A stretch of 64,000 bases of DNA, taken from assembly GCA_930367205.1 (NCBI GenBank), contig OV884011.1, forward strand, positions 86,971,474-87,035,473, read 5' to 3'. Each line of letters starts with the position of its first letter. Position 1 is the stretch's first letter. Below the pieces are notes generated by a model. It had not been told where the DNA came from, searched no databases, and saw nothing but the letters and a program-made list of their open reading frames with translations. Positions 23,296 through 34,251 of this stretch are shown piece by piece. The DNA is from Acanthosoma haemorrhoidale. Taxonomy: Eukaryota > Arthropoda > Insecta > Hemiptera > Acanthosomatidae. Made by a program: the position numbers and the translations under genes.

Positions 23296-23472
23296 GGGCA
23301 ACGCACACATGCAACACGCCATTACAGATGCCGGGATAAGGTAAAATATATATACATATATACATATATATATATATGTATGTATATATATATATATATG
23401 TATATATGTATATATATTTTACCTTATCCCGGCATCTGTAATGGCGTGTTGCATGTGTGCGTTGCCCTGCAT
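23291..23472. repeat. 182-bp near-perfect palindrome (foldback element candidate)
   Basis: The sequence starting ATGCAGGGCAACGCACACAT at 23291 is the exact reverse complement of the end at 23472. Pairing continues through GATGCCGGGATAAGGTAAAA and into the central AT-rich part. I checked pairing base by base from 23341 inward and found a single mismatch (23378 with 23385), with essentially no loop (centre 23381/23382). The outer ~56 bp of each arm is of mixed base composition, so this is not just an AT microsatellite. No convincing target-site duplication was seen. It could be a MITE-like foldback, a recent inverted duplication, or an assembly artefact. Confidence 0.88.
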
Positions 23473-24120
23473 TGTTCATTCTATGATACATTTGTAAATT
23501 GTGAGCTAGCCAGTGGCTACTTTATTCGTGATATCAAAGAACAATCATTATTATTTATTAGTTAATGTGGAAATAATTTTTAATTCTGACTGTCTTGGAC
23601 CTTTCGCAGGCACCTTTTTATTTTTCTATTTTATTCCTTATATTATTATGTGTTCATTATTTTCGTCACATGAGTTTTATTATTGTTCATTTACTTTAGT
23701 ATTTGGAGGTAGACAAATTCTATGTCAACAATTACAAAAAAATATCTTAAATCTGAATCGTCCATGAACTCTACATTTTATAACTAGCAACGTATAAAAA
23801 AAAAAGGCTATGCATTAATGATACACCATTTGTCACATGGCTGATATGACGGTTCGTTTTACAGTGCCACATTTGTTGAGACGTCAGGAAGGCAGTTTAG
23901 GTGGCAGATGTAAACTACCAGCAGGTGGGGATGAAAGGACTACTCCCTGAGTGCCTTCTGCCAGAGCACCCTCAAACTATCTAACGAAAGGACCTCATCC
24001 AGGTCATTCTGTAGTAGTGACTGAAACAGAACAGTTGGAAGCGTTGAGGGGGCCCAATTCCTTCCTCACGTAATCTGTTCTTGTAAATTCATTTAATAAT
24101 TATTTAAACCTTGTGTTTTT
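23473..24120. other. No gene recognised
   Basis: AT-rich; a patch at 23860-24060 is less AT-rich, but no protein motif could be read from it on either strand. Confidence 0.5.
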
Positions 24121-24124
24121 CCAT

Positions 24125-25445
24125 ATTCTATTAAATCCATATTATATTTTGATTATATTGTATTCAATTGCTTTATTAAATCTTCAATTTGAGGTAAATG
24201 TCGAGTGATAATCTTTCATTACGAAATTTTTCCTTTAATTAGTGACTCGTATATAAGTCCACATTCGCAGTTTAATTTGTATGATACTTTCTATTCGCGT
24301 AAGGTGATACATTTTTTTATTAAGTTTATAAGCATAACAGTGATTATTGTTGAGTGTTGATTTCATATATATACACGGAGTGTTTGATAAAAGGAGTTTA
24401 AGTCATAAATGTACAATTTTCAATACACACATTTTATTGATTCTGGATTTATACTCATACATATTTTATTTTTCATATTGATGTATTCTAGGCTATACCT
24501 GTTGGATTGAAATTATGGAGTTTTTTTTTATGACTGCTCTGATTTTGAAATTTTAATCAAACACTCCAGATATATTTATAATAGTTATAAATACTTTTTT
24601 TAGTTATCTCACGTGTATTTTACATAAATTTAGGTTTGAAACAATGTGTTCTCTTTTGCTCAGTCTATGAATACCTGAGACCCAGATTCAGAACACGCTT
24701 ACTATTTCACTAAGTTTTTTAGTTAATAACGATCGTTTATTATAATATTTCATTATCAGAAACATGTTGTTTCACTGGTCTAACACTGGAATACTTTACA
24801 ATATACTAAATATAGTTAGAGCTGATTTTTTTAACCTATTCTTTATTTAAATTTATTATATATTTAGGTACGGCCTATCGTGTAGGATATCCGTATGTCT
24901 CAGTGATGTCCTACAAACTACAGTGACATACTAACTACTAAGTATAGGTGACGTTTAGTTCTCTTATATACGCCCACTAGTCTTCCCGAAACTTGATGCA
25001 TCAAATTAATTATAATAATAATTGTCGTGCCATATCATTAACATTTTCCTTCCTGAACCTCGGTATAATTACTTGCCTATATCCGAAAAATCTGTTCCTG
25101 CCAATTTTGATATACTTACCATGATAAACTAATAATAAGTAGTTTATCTGCTAAAATAATAATAAAATCAATTACGAAAATATTCATTTAATGCAATCCA
25201 CCATTTGAGTGAATTTCGGTAAAATGATTGTCGACACATACTCATGCAAAAAATAAATTTGTCTTTCTACGATATTCTGTTGAGCCCCATATTGTATTTC
25301 GATCATGTTGTATTTAGTTGCTTTATAAAATCTTCAATTATTATCAACCTTTTCATTTATTTAGTGACTCGTCTATTTGTCCACATTCGCAGTTCTAATT
25401 TTTTTTATTAAGTGGCATTACAACGATTATTGTTTAGAGTCCTAA
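24125..25445 (+). repeat. Diverged direct duplication (24125-24365 and 25290-25445)
   Basis: Both copies carry, in order, TTGCTTTATxAAATCTTCAAT, TTAGTGACTCGT, GTCCACATTCGCAGTT, TTTTTTATTAAGT and AACxGTGATTATTGTTxAGAGT-like segments, with insertions and deletions between. They are about 1.17 kb apart in the same orientation. The stretch between them has no recognisable gene. They are probably two fragments of an old dispersed repeat or an old local duplication. Confidence 0.65.
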
Positions 25446-26795
25446 TTTGAGTTAAATTCAAGTTAATGACGATTGGAGAGGAGTGGTTTTAGGCAAATAA
25501 CTGTATTGAAAATACAAACAAACATATATATATATAATGGTTCTTAGGGACGACAGAAATCAATTTAAACAAGGTTGTGTTGCTCTGTAAAACAAAGTTT
25601 ATTTTCTTTTAATTGATAATTAGTTTACGGGTTTACAAATAAAATCTGATATCATACCTGTAAAACAAAGAAACGACATTCAATGTTTATTCTCCTGTCG
25701 ATTCTGTTTGTTTTATAATAACAAATAATTAAAGTCAAAGCTCACGTTTAGCTTTTCACTGCTTGCCTATCACTCACGTAACCTCCCTGCTGATAACGCT
25801 AGTATCATTCTCTTCAACGCCTACATTATCTACGTTGGTGCGGCGCGCTAATTCAAATTAAAGAAATACATTTTCTTTACATATAAATTTAAACATATAA
25901 CTGAGCTGCTGATCTATCCATGTTCAGGCTGCGATACGCCACAATCAATGTTTATGACTGCATCAATAATAAAATATTTTTCTTAAGTTTTTATGTAATT
26001 TGGTATAATTGCATATAAACATGCTTATTGTTTTCATTGTATAGTCTAGTAAATAGTAATCTATTTAAACGTTAGTGAATTATAATAAAAAATATCCTCC
26101 AATGATACTACTACTACTGCTGCTACTACTAAAACCTTATTGTTCTTTAAATGGTTATACAATTTTACATGTTTACAATTTTTACATGGTGATGATGCTG
26201 CAGATTTAATCTGACTGGTTAATAAAGTCGTGATGAATAACGTCTAAGTACTTACTTTAAGTGTTTCCAGGATTGTGAAGTACACATTCCCTGAACCTTT
26301 AAATAATCAGTTGTAATTTATCAGAACTATGCCTAGAATTTATAGTTCTCGCAGCTTGAGTGTTACTAAAATTTATAATGAACAATTTTTTAATTTAAAT
26401 GGTTGCTTCCCGTTGTGGGAGAACATATTTTAATAAAATTCCTCTGTCTAGCCTCATTGTAGTATACTCAGGCAGGTGTTTTGGTCCCAGAGTATTCCAT
26501 ATGAATTCGATGCTCCGAATTGAAACATGGCATAAATTTTTGCCTAGGAGCGCATATTTTTTAGGTATAACATTTTAGTAAAATATACTTACACTATTTT
26601 AAGATAATATATGGGTCAAATAAAAAAAACTAAACACGGAATTATTATTACTATTTTTAGTTTTTCATTTCCCTTGAAAAATTCCGACTACTGATTTTCG
26701 CTCAGCTACATTCATCGGATTTACGAAGATGGATCCTTAATTAGTTGTCTATGAAATTAGTTGTTTTTAATTTTTTACGTACTCAACTAAGGAAT
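25446..26795. other. No gene recognised
   Basis: AT-rich, with an interrupted (ACT/GCT)n trinucleotide tract around 26105-26130. No coding signature. Confidence 0.55.
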
Positions 26796-26799
26796 TTTC

Positions 26800-27073
26800 C
26801 TATATATCTATGCCATGTTGAATCAGCAAGGATGATCCGTTCTTAAGAAGAGCCTTTACAAAGGGCTTAGGCCCAAACACTTAATATGGAGTGTAATAAC
26901 GATTTTTGTTTTACTAAAGGGTCGTTAATGGCATTCATTCCCCCAACTTCCATGTTTTGTCTCTTAAAGCAGTCTTTTCTAGCCCAGTGGTGATTTTCGT
27001 CTCTGCTGTCCGAGAAGTACAGAAAGGAAGGATATTTGGTGTGCATATTTTGCTGTCCAAGGAGAATTAGCAT
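26800..27073 (-). pseudogene. Broken fragment of a dispersed arthropod hypothetical-protein family
   Basis: The minus strand reads LLGQQNMHTKYPSFLYFSDS, then NHHWARKDCFKRQN and INDPLV, and after frameshift damage GPKPFVKALLKNGSS. From memory this order matches a protein family common in arthropod genomes with the pattern LLGLQ.GYTKYPCFLC.WDSR...HW..K.WP.R...PG..N.I..PLV...LLPPLHIKLGLMK.FVKAL.K.G. Function is not established; such copies are often repetitive, which suggests a mobile-element origin. This one lacks both ends and has an internal stop, so it is non-functional. Confidence 0.65.
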
Positions 27074-27221
27074 AGGTTATGAATTAGGTTTAGCATATGT
27101 AGTGAAGTTCAGCAGGATGATTTACAGTCCCACTTCTACTTGAACTCATTTGGGTAAACAACAATTATAACTTATATCATCATCTATCTTCATTCGTTGT
27201 TGTGGTTTCTTGAGCAACTGA

Positions 27222-27306
27222 TTTTTTTTTACTTAGCTCTCGACTGGAAATATAGGATGTAGAAAAAATAAAGGAAATTATTTGGGATGATAGGTGCCTT
27301 TCACTA
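27222..27306 (-). repeat. Relative of the 6681-6775 retroposon
   Basis: A T-run (27222-27230), then a segment resembling 6700-6765 (AGGATGTAGAAAAAATAAAGG against AGGAATGTGGGAAAAATAAGG, and GTGCCTTTCACT in both). It is clearly diverged. A short CTTGAG occurs on both sides (27210 and about 27333), too short to prove a target duplication. Confidence 0.5.
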
Positions 27307-27339
27307 AGGGGAGTCCCAAAGTGCTTTCGCTTGAGGTTA

Positions 27340-28345
27340 CCTTTATAACAATTGCTTCCTAAACACAAATATCACGGGAGGGTAACTTCGATTTACCTGC
27401 ACGGTGAGAACTCACAAATTAACACCTCAACTCTAGTTGAAGCTTTTGGATAAAACATTCAACTAATAAGTTAAGCGATTAATTAGTTGTCAGATTATTA
27501 AAATCTGAGAGAAAGAAAAAGTGTAATGGGGAAATCGAGAAATTTCGTGATGTGGCTTTACTAATAAGAACAGGTTTGGAGGCGATAACGTTTAACGATT
27601 TTCTTCACAGCTATGATTTAGTAATCTTCATATTACTTTAAAATATATACTATCTAAGCTGTGTAGGTTGTAGAACTGTTACATCTCCAATGCTATATTA
27701 AGGTGTTCCATACCTGGAAAAAAAAAATATTTGCAAGGCTTTACTTTTGCTTCTATCGTTTCTGTGACCTTGGAATCGTTATTTTAAGCTTTAAATTTCC
27801 TTAGATTTTTTTTATGACTAATAAATTGATTCATTTAATCAGTAAAAGAGCTCTTAAAGTTAAAAAAAAAAAAATGACGATTACTCTTGTTTCCCCAAAT
27901 CATTAAGGCCTACTTGATGGGACCTAAAACTCTCAAATATAGTACAAATATGCTATTGTTTTCTGACGATCCTCAGCCAAGATGAAATAACTTTTTAGGA
28001 CCATTAAGTACGAGATATTGATTCGTCTAATTTTGAAGTCCTTCCTTTCTTTCCAAGATATGAAAAACAACTCAACTAGGCATAGAAGATATGTCATTAA
28101 ATAATTAACAATAGCACAAAAATTACGACAGTTAAATGTAGATCAACCTCCATGTGTTCCAAAATACCAGCACAAAATTTATATCCTGTCAAGTTCAGGA
28201 GTTCACCGCATTGTCTGATGGAATTCTGGAATTACCAATTGGCTCCAGAACTGCAGGAAGGGATATTATGGTATTCTAAAAGCACCCAAATGTCACATTA
28301 AAAGCGCAAATTCAACGCAAAATTCTAATTCAACATTTCTTCAAA
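27340..28345. other. No gene recognised
   Basis: AT-rich sequence with an A-run at about 27861-27873; no coding or repeat signature. Confidence 0.55.
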
Positions 28346-28346
28346 T

Positions 28347-28532
28347 ATGTATAAAAAAAAAATGGCTAATCTGTATTGGTACATAATACACTGGCTGATA
28401 CACCCTGGTGTGGAGGGAGATAAGACATGTGCACGCTACGTCATTGGGCTCAACTATACCACATGTACTAAGAAGGATGAGGTAAAATTCAGAAAAATGT
28501 TGATGGTGGATGCGTTAATGAAGGATGGGTGA
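28347..28532 (+). CDS. Short unidentified frame, possibly decayed coding sequence
   Basis: An ATG frame of 61 codons contains HPGVEGDKTCARYVIGLNYT and a Lys-rich end. After its stop, the plus strand continues in mixed frames with Trp-rich pieces (LLWDGQKNNEWLRL, then WSEEVGEDVE and WKRLKTNKWEHNLDAIR) up to about 28740. These look more protein-like than chance frames elsewhere in the window, but I recognise no family. A decayed transposon or host pseudogene is possible; chance cannot be excluded. Confidence 0.15.
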   Translation: MYKKKMANLYWYIIHWLIHPGVEGDKTCARYVIGLNYTTCTKKDEVKFRKMLMVDALMKDG

Positions 28533-28749
28533 ACACGCAGTCCCAAAAAGCTGTTTAGCTACTACGTGTCATATCTTCTCTGGGACGGTCAGAAAAACAA
28601 CGAATGGCTAAGATTGTGATGGTCGGAGGAAGTTGGCGAAGATGTTGAAATACATTAGCACACCAGAGCTTGGAAGAGGCTCAAGACAAATAAATGGGAG
28701 CATAACCTGGATGCGATTCGGGCACATGTAGGATTTAAACCTTTGTAAC

Positions 28750-29419
28750 TTAAAATCGTACAATAAAATTTATGAAAATTCAACAACTTCCTATAGTTAA
28801 TTCAAACAAAATCATGTATAAACAATTCCATCAATGTATTTTGAAAACTCATAAATTTTGGCTTTATTGCACATCAATGCTAAACATTTAGTTTGCAAAT
28901 ACAGACATTATGGTTAGTACGTTTTTGTTCAGAATGACCTATGCTGACCTGCGGGAATATCGACGTTCCGCCTTGGCATACTCGCTCGCTATTAGAGTTG
29001 AGGTCAAATACAACATTGAGCTGCATATCCGTCAACCACAAATTCTAAATACCTGTCATTATAAGAAATAAATCCGCTATTTTGTTATCTAGGAATAATA
29101 GGTTTATTTATCATTCTACATTTTAAAGGTATTTAGCTGTAAAGACAAAATATCCTGTCCTGTTAAGTGTCGATGCTAACAAAACAATTTATGCTAGAAA
29201 TTCATTCCGTCGGCCACTGGCAAATTTCATTAAACGTTTTCTATGTCATAGGTTGTAGCGGTTTTTCAAGAGTGGTTATTTAAATTGATTAAAGGAAGTT
29301 CTAAGAGGAGGACTGGGCGAGTGTCCCGAGAACGATCCCGATTCCCTCAAATCCGAAACGTCTGCCTTATCTTTTACCTTTACCTTATATATATATATAA
29401 TATACATATAATATTTAAA

Positions 29420-29450
<31 letters not shown>

Positions 29451-29911
29451 AAATTAACAACGCTTATTGGGTTATACCGCCTCCTGTTAATTGGTTAGAA
29501 TTGTGACTTCTCTTTCAAAAACTGAAACAGTATTTAAGCGTTTATTTCGAATTTGGTCTAAATGGAAAAATGTTTAATTGGAGTTAGAAGTATTCAAATT
29601 TTTCTAACTAACAAACAATGTTTTATTATTTATCTTTTTGTACATATTTTTATTTGTTAAAATGAGTATAGTTCTTAAAGTTCAAGAATTTTTTTTTCAT
29701 GTATATATTTTTTATATTCAAAATCTCATATCACCAATTAAATTGAGATCTTGTGTTCCCATCTCGTCCACGCCCTTTGCCTTTCGTTGGATTAGAAGTG
29801 TCACAAATACAGCTCTTATTTATGTTAGGTGCTGGTTAATTGATTTTTTTTCAAATGAGTAACAATTTGTACGTTCTCACAATTTTTTTAACAGTTTTTC
29901 TTAGAACACAG
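28750..29911. other. No gene recognised; (TA)n tracts at 29385-29400 and 29421-29444
   Basis: AT-rich with two TA microsatellite blocks separated by about 20 bp. No coding signature. Confidence 0.6.
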
Positions 29912-30655
29912 CAGATACGTCAGAGTATCTAATTTATTGAAATCTCTAACTTTTAAATTTTAGTGAATACAAACGTAATGAACAATGTCACAGAAAATTT
30001 AATTATGTTAAAATGTAAAAATGTATGGCTCGATTGAATTCCACTATCTCAATTAAATGTTCACGGCAGTGGCCTCGTGACCTGCTATAAATGCGTGACA
30101 GTGGGAGCCCTGGCAATGGCCAGTTTCTCCAATCATGTCCTGAGCGTCTGTGGCTCTCGCGCTCTTCTTCAGCCTCCACTAGCTCGTATCCGGTGACGCG
30201 GCTGACGAACGAGCGTGGGGGACTTCCCAAGACTCCACTTCCTCCTTCGCATGCGAGGGACGTGACAACCATGTGGATTTGGGAGGCCTCTGGGCTTTTT
30301 GTAAATATTGTATGAATGATGAATTGTAAATATGAATGTGAACATTTATCTCAATTACTTATTGCCTAATAAGGCAGATCGTAATTTTATTTTAATAAAA
30401 AAAAAATTTAATGTGTATAACGAATCAATAAATGTGATGGCGACGTACCTATTAACTTATCATCACATTAGATACATCAGAGTATCTTAATTGACTGAAA
30501 TCTATCTTAAAACAAGCCAAATAAATAATTAACAGAAAATTTAATAATAAAAAAAAAAGGTGTGGCTCGATTCGATTTCGCTAACTCGATTATGACTATA
30601 TGACTACCTATAAAAGTGATGGCGTCGTACCTAATGACTTGTTAAAACATATAAT
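29912..30655 (+). repeat. Local tandem duplication of a ~190-200 bp unit
   Basis: Unit A is 29912-30060 plus 30415-30468; unit B is 30469-30655. Shared landmarks in order are AGATACxTCAGAGTATCT, ACTGAAATCT-like, CAGAAAATTTAAT, TGGCTCGATT and GTGATGGCGxCGTACCTA. Unit A is split by the retroposon at 30061-30404; unit B is uninterrupted. Confidence 0.75.
30061..30404 (+). mobile_element. 5'-truncated LINE 3' end (same family as 46800-47365)
   Basis: It begins within the last codons of the reverse transcriptase ORF (GGCAGTGGCCTCGTGACCTG, identical to 47163 onward), runs through a 3' UTR with ATTGTATGAATGATGAA and AAGGCAGATCGTAAT, and ends in A-rich sequence near 30397-30404. The flanks AATTAAATGT (30051-30060) and AATTTAATGT (30405-30414) form a 10-bp target duplication with one mismatch. 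The middle (30150-30270) is GC-richer than in the 47-kb copy, which lacks it, so there are UTR variants. Confidence 0.8.
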
Positions 30656-31077
30656 TGTCATGTAGTAAACATGACAGCAGGAGGGATTTTTTTCTAAGGC
30701 TTTCCCACTGTTACCGAATCTATTTGTGAGGATGCAGGTGGTTGGTCATAATCTTAATAGGTTCTGCCTTCTGAGTACTCTCACCTGTTGCGCCAATGTG
30801 GTCTAATGAGAGTTCAAGTGAGAGTGATAAAATAATTTTAACAGTTCTTCTGCTTTAAAAATATTCATATGCATATACATATAATATATATAAATTAATA
30901 GTTTTCCGATGAAATTGTTAGTTTAGTAAGTTGGTTCAAAATATTATTATATGAAGTGTGTGTGTTATAAAAATTTGATTTAATTGTCATTTTCAATAGC
31001 CCAGTATCTTCTTAGTAACATTTTTCTATCTGAATATATATATAAGGCTAATATATATATTTTAACAATAAAACCAT
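30656..31077. other. No gene recognised
   Basis: AT-rich sequence after the tandem duplication; no coding or repeat signature. Confidence 0.55.
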
Positions 31078-31192
31078 TAAAGGGTTGCATACGCTTCATG
31101 TTTGACTTTTTTGTTGTCCCCCATAGCTCTACTTCGTCCAGATTTGGCTTGAGTGAAACTTTGTAAGTCTAATCTGGACATACGGAATAGAT
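31078..31192. mobile_element. Two short reverse transcriptase fragments joined head to head
   Basis: 31078-31168, read on the minus strand, matches the plus-strand coding DNA around 46860-46955 (AGAGCTATGGGGGACA, AAAAAAGTC, AAGCGTAT). Directly beside it, 31170-31192 reads AATCTGGACATACGGAATAG in plus sense, matching 46878-46900. The same part of the LINE is therefore present twice in opposite orientation. No target-site duplication was found. Confidence 0.7.
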
Positions 31193-31450
31193 CTAAATAT
31201 TATTAAGTGAAATTACTAATCACCCTTTACTATAGCAATCCAAGAATTACTCATGTAATCTAATCATTATCCCTTTTATTAAAATGCATATTCAGTTAGT
31301 ATTTCAGGTTATAAAGGTACAGTTATGGTATATCTTTATACCATATTTTCATGCCACAATTATTAATGCCATATGAGCAAATCATCAAAAAAAGTGCATA
31401 AAAACATATTACATTCATAGATTATTTCCCCTTATTACTTTCAATATTTA
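31193..31450. other. No gene recognised
   Basis: AT-rich spacer leading to the LTR at 31451. Confidence 0.5.
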
Positions 31451-32257
31451 TGTAGTGACCCTAACTACATAAGTGTTAAATCACCCTATACTCTGGTGCA
31501 TATATAATGTATTGTAATTAGATGTAAAACATAGTCAAAGCTTTTTCTAGTAATAAATCATGGAGGGGCCGGCAGTCGTAAAACAAGTCACAGAGGGTCG
31601 AAGGTCGTCAGCAATAAACCTGAGGGGGTAAGCCACCTTCCCCTCATTAAACAGACCCGGTAAACCTAGGATCACCTTCCGGTGGTCATAAAATCTAAAA
31701 GCCATGCCATAAAACCGTTCATTAGGGGACGAGGGATCACGTACCTCGGTGCAGGTGTGACATCATAAACACACCCCTTTCAAGCCAGGCTCCGCCTTCC
31801 GGTGAGGAGGGGAAATAATATTTAAACCAGGGGGTTTCGCCCTGTAGGCCTACTATTTCTCAGTCTCCTCATCTCCACAGCCGCTATCACTCGGTCGCTT
31901 TACGCCAGGGCCCCGGGGCCCTGGAAGTAAGTCCACTCAGTCATCTACTAGTCTACTCTCTCTGCAGCACCTATGAGCCTGTCACCCTGTCACTCAGCCT
32001 CCTAGCAGACCCTCTGACGACTTGTATCTATTACGCTGCCGGTCTCCCGCCCGAACTCTGAAAACTGGTCTTATTCTTTATGAAACCTCTGTACCTCTTT
32101 TCCTGAACACAGTGTATTGTCGGGACACATCCCTATCATAAAATGGAGTCAGATATTAACGCCGACATGGAACATGGTCCATGTTATAAACTACAACAAT
32201 CCGCACTTGTCACCAGGGCTAGAGTGATTAGGCACTCCCCTAGTGGCAAACCCGACA
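31451..32257 (+). mobile_element. LTR, Ty3/Gypsy-like family (TGTAGYGACC subtype), solo
   Basis: An 807-bp block runs from TGTAGTGACCCTAACTACAT to CCCGACA, so TGT...ACA ends. It shares its start with 14956 and its end signature with 37459 and 44677. Candidate 5-bp target copies are ATTTA (31446-31450) and ATATA (32258-32262), one mismatch. It is GC-richer than its surroundings. The following 800 bp holds an antisense gag remnant, so it is not the 5' LTR of an intact element. Confidence 0.7.
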
Positions 32258-32399
32258 ATATATAAATCTGATCAAATGTATTATTATTGAATGTTGTCAT
32301 TACGCTATTGAATATTACTGCTAGTCTTGAATATAACATACGTTTCATGCTTTAAGTAAATGTTTTGAAAGATATACTTGAATTTGTTATCTTGTTCTG

Positions 32400-33020
32400 T
32401 CACCGCGTTGTAACATAGTTCTTCTTTCTCTCATTGGTGTCCTGAAAAATATGTCCTGACCAGTCTGGTTCCGAGTTCTTAGCACGCATTGTGCTCCATT
32501 CCTGCGCGTCGATGAGGTCGTGTTCGCAATCTAATAGTGACCCTCGCCGATCCACGTATTGGTTCAACTGGACCTTCATTGTCTCGCGCACAAATATTAG
32601 CCTCATTACTCCTTCGGTCTGTCCGTATGTTTCCACCATCTTCTCATCGAGGTGATTATAGAAGACGAGGAGTTTCTCCGCAAATTCTCCTTCTGGGTGA
32701 CCCGGGCTTCCTGTGCTCTTGTAGCAAAAAAAATGCATTTTCTTCCGGGGTCCATCGGCCGCTCTCGTATAATTTTTTTAGCCTCCCTTTCAACCCGCCC
32801 CACAGCTGTGATCTCCTTGTATTGCATTCAACACTCTGCGGGATATTCTTCCCACCAGGGATGCTTCTAATAACTTTACATCCCCATCTGACAGAGTTCC
32901 CGCTTCTTTCCTCATTAAGATCAATTCTTTAACCTAGTCTCCCCTTTTTATGAAGTGATCCAGTTCTCCCAATACTCCAGTGAAAGGTTCCAACTGGCTA
33001 ATGACACCATAGATGAATGT
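32400..33020 (-). pseudogene. Ty3/Gypsy gag remnant
   Basis: Pieces in several minus-strand frames follow the order of a retrotransposon gag. LDHFIKRGD and EASLVGRISRRVLNAIQGDH come first, then GRLKKLYESG, ENAFFLLQEHRK and EGEFAEKLLVFYNH, then MRLIFVRETMKVQLNQYVDR. The pattern (W..LK..L, L...Q.....E...FA.KL) is that of the gag retro domain, whose product forms the virus-like particle. At least two frameshifts and internal stops break it; no zinc knuckle, protease or pol follows. It lies between two plus-oriented LTRs but on the opposite strand, so it probably comes from a different insertion. Confidence 0.65.
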
Positions 33021-33061
33021 GTGGTATGCAGCCTATGCATTGCGTTTCCGTGAAACTACTG

Positions 33062-33652
33062 TGTTGTGGCCATCTCTTAATTACGAATAATTACAAGTTC
33101 TCTTCTTCTTGGGTCAGAAACTATCTATCCATGTTTCCAGATGTTTTTAATAACGGTTACGACGTCAGTGAGAGTGGGGGAAAAGCTAGTCGATAAAACA
33201 GCCGCAGGTACCCATCCCCACCGCGGCTTGCCGCCTATATAAGCAGCCGGACTAGCTCGAGTTAGGGTAACGAACAGGACCGTCACTTGGAACACTACTC
33301 TCTCCTCTCTCTGCAGTGGCGCTTGGACGACGGTTGCCTTGGCCCTACAAATTTACCTATTAGCGTCTCCCACGGCAATCCATTCTGCTTCTCGGCGGTT
33401 TACACTTGCCTTTGGAATCCGGACGGTTTTCGCCTACCCTTAGACACCTAGTATAAATTCGTGGTCATTCCAAGACCACATAAGCTACCTTTAAACCTAC
33501 CCTGTACATATTCTCCTGGACAAAGTTCTTTCTCGGGGCATATCTCTTTCTGGGCGCTCGCCGGTGGGCGGCTAGAGGTTGTAGTGACCCTAGCCCGCAG
33601 CGGGCGACTACACCCCATCAGGGGGACTCCGCATCCATGGGGAGTCCAGCAT
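33062..33652 (+). mobile_element. LTR, Ty3/Gypsy-like family (TGTTGTGGCC subtype), with internal deletion
   Basis: It starts TGTTGTGGCCATCTCTTAAT and shares, in order, the TATA region, the block CGACGGTTGCCTTGGCCCTA, the AAGACCACATAA segment and CTTTCTGGGCGCTCGCCGG with the 37459 copy. About 100 bp present in other copies (between GGCGCTTG and GACGACGG) is missing, and so is the stretch before CTCTTTCTGG. The right edge is unclear: the family terminus CCCGACA is not present, so the end coordinate is approximate. No target-site duplication was found. Confidence 0.65.
33235..33242 (+). promoter_or_regulatory. TATA box of the LTR promoter
   Basis: CCTATATAAGCAGCC sits about 175 bp into the LTR. 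The same motif occurs at the matching place in the 48589-49376 copy on the other strand, and a weaker CCTATAAGAAACC in the 37459 copy. Conservation across copies supports it as the family's core promoter and fixes the LTR orientation. Confidence 0.6.
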
Positions 33653-34250
33653 CAGGGCCATTGTTGATCAGAGAAGATCGTAGAGCTCGATTGGAAGTTA
33701 CTCTGAAACACTTTAAGTGGACTGACAACAAATTATTCAACGTGTTGTTTTCAGTTGGATCACACTTTTCTCTTTATTCACCAGATGAACGGATATAACT
33801 TTACAGAATTATTAAAGAACGTTACGTCGAGGATAATTATTACACTTTATAGTTGTATGTCTACTTGGGATTTGTAGATCAGAAAGCTTTTATCACCTCT
33901 ATATGACACAGTGTAAAATGTATGCTTTCATTTGGTATCTCTAGCTATATAGACTATTATAAAGGCAACAGAAAATACAAACAAAAATCGTTTTAAAATT
34001 ATCTTAAAAAATACACCCCTATTATTTTTAGTGCTTTGGATATGGAATTAATGGATGGAGGGCCGTTGGGTTCTGACGTCATGCAACCAGGAAAGTTCCG
34101 GTGTTCAATTAAAGGACCCCATATTGCGTGGATCAGGATATCCCGTACGTATGTGGCCCGTAATCCAACCCAATGGATATACAACGCATATGTTGTATGT
34201 ATATTGACTAACGCTATATATTAACATTAATATAAATAGACTCCGCTTTC
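33653..34250. other. No gene recognised
   Basis: Overlapping short frames on both strands at 33999-34224 have no motif. No repeats were recognised. Confidence 0.5.
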
Positions 34251-34251
34251 C

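Noticed and set aside
23249..23565. Tyr-Ile repeat frames
   Set aside because: They come from the AT microsatellite and the palindrome and mirror each other on the two strands.
30003..30315. Overlapping 74- and 89-codon frames
   Set aside because: They fall in the LINE 3' UTR, which is GC-richer than its surroundings; frames are not shared by the 34- and 47-kb copies.
31451..33652. A complete LTR retrotransposon formed by the two LTRs and the gag between them
   Set aside because: Gag is antisense to both LTRs, the LTRs are different subtypes, and no pol is present in the 800-bp gap.
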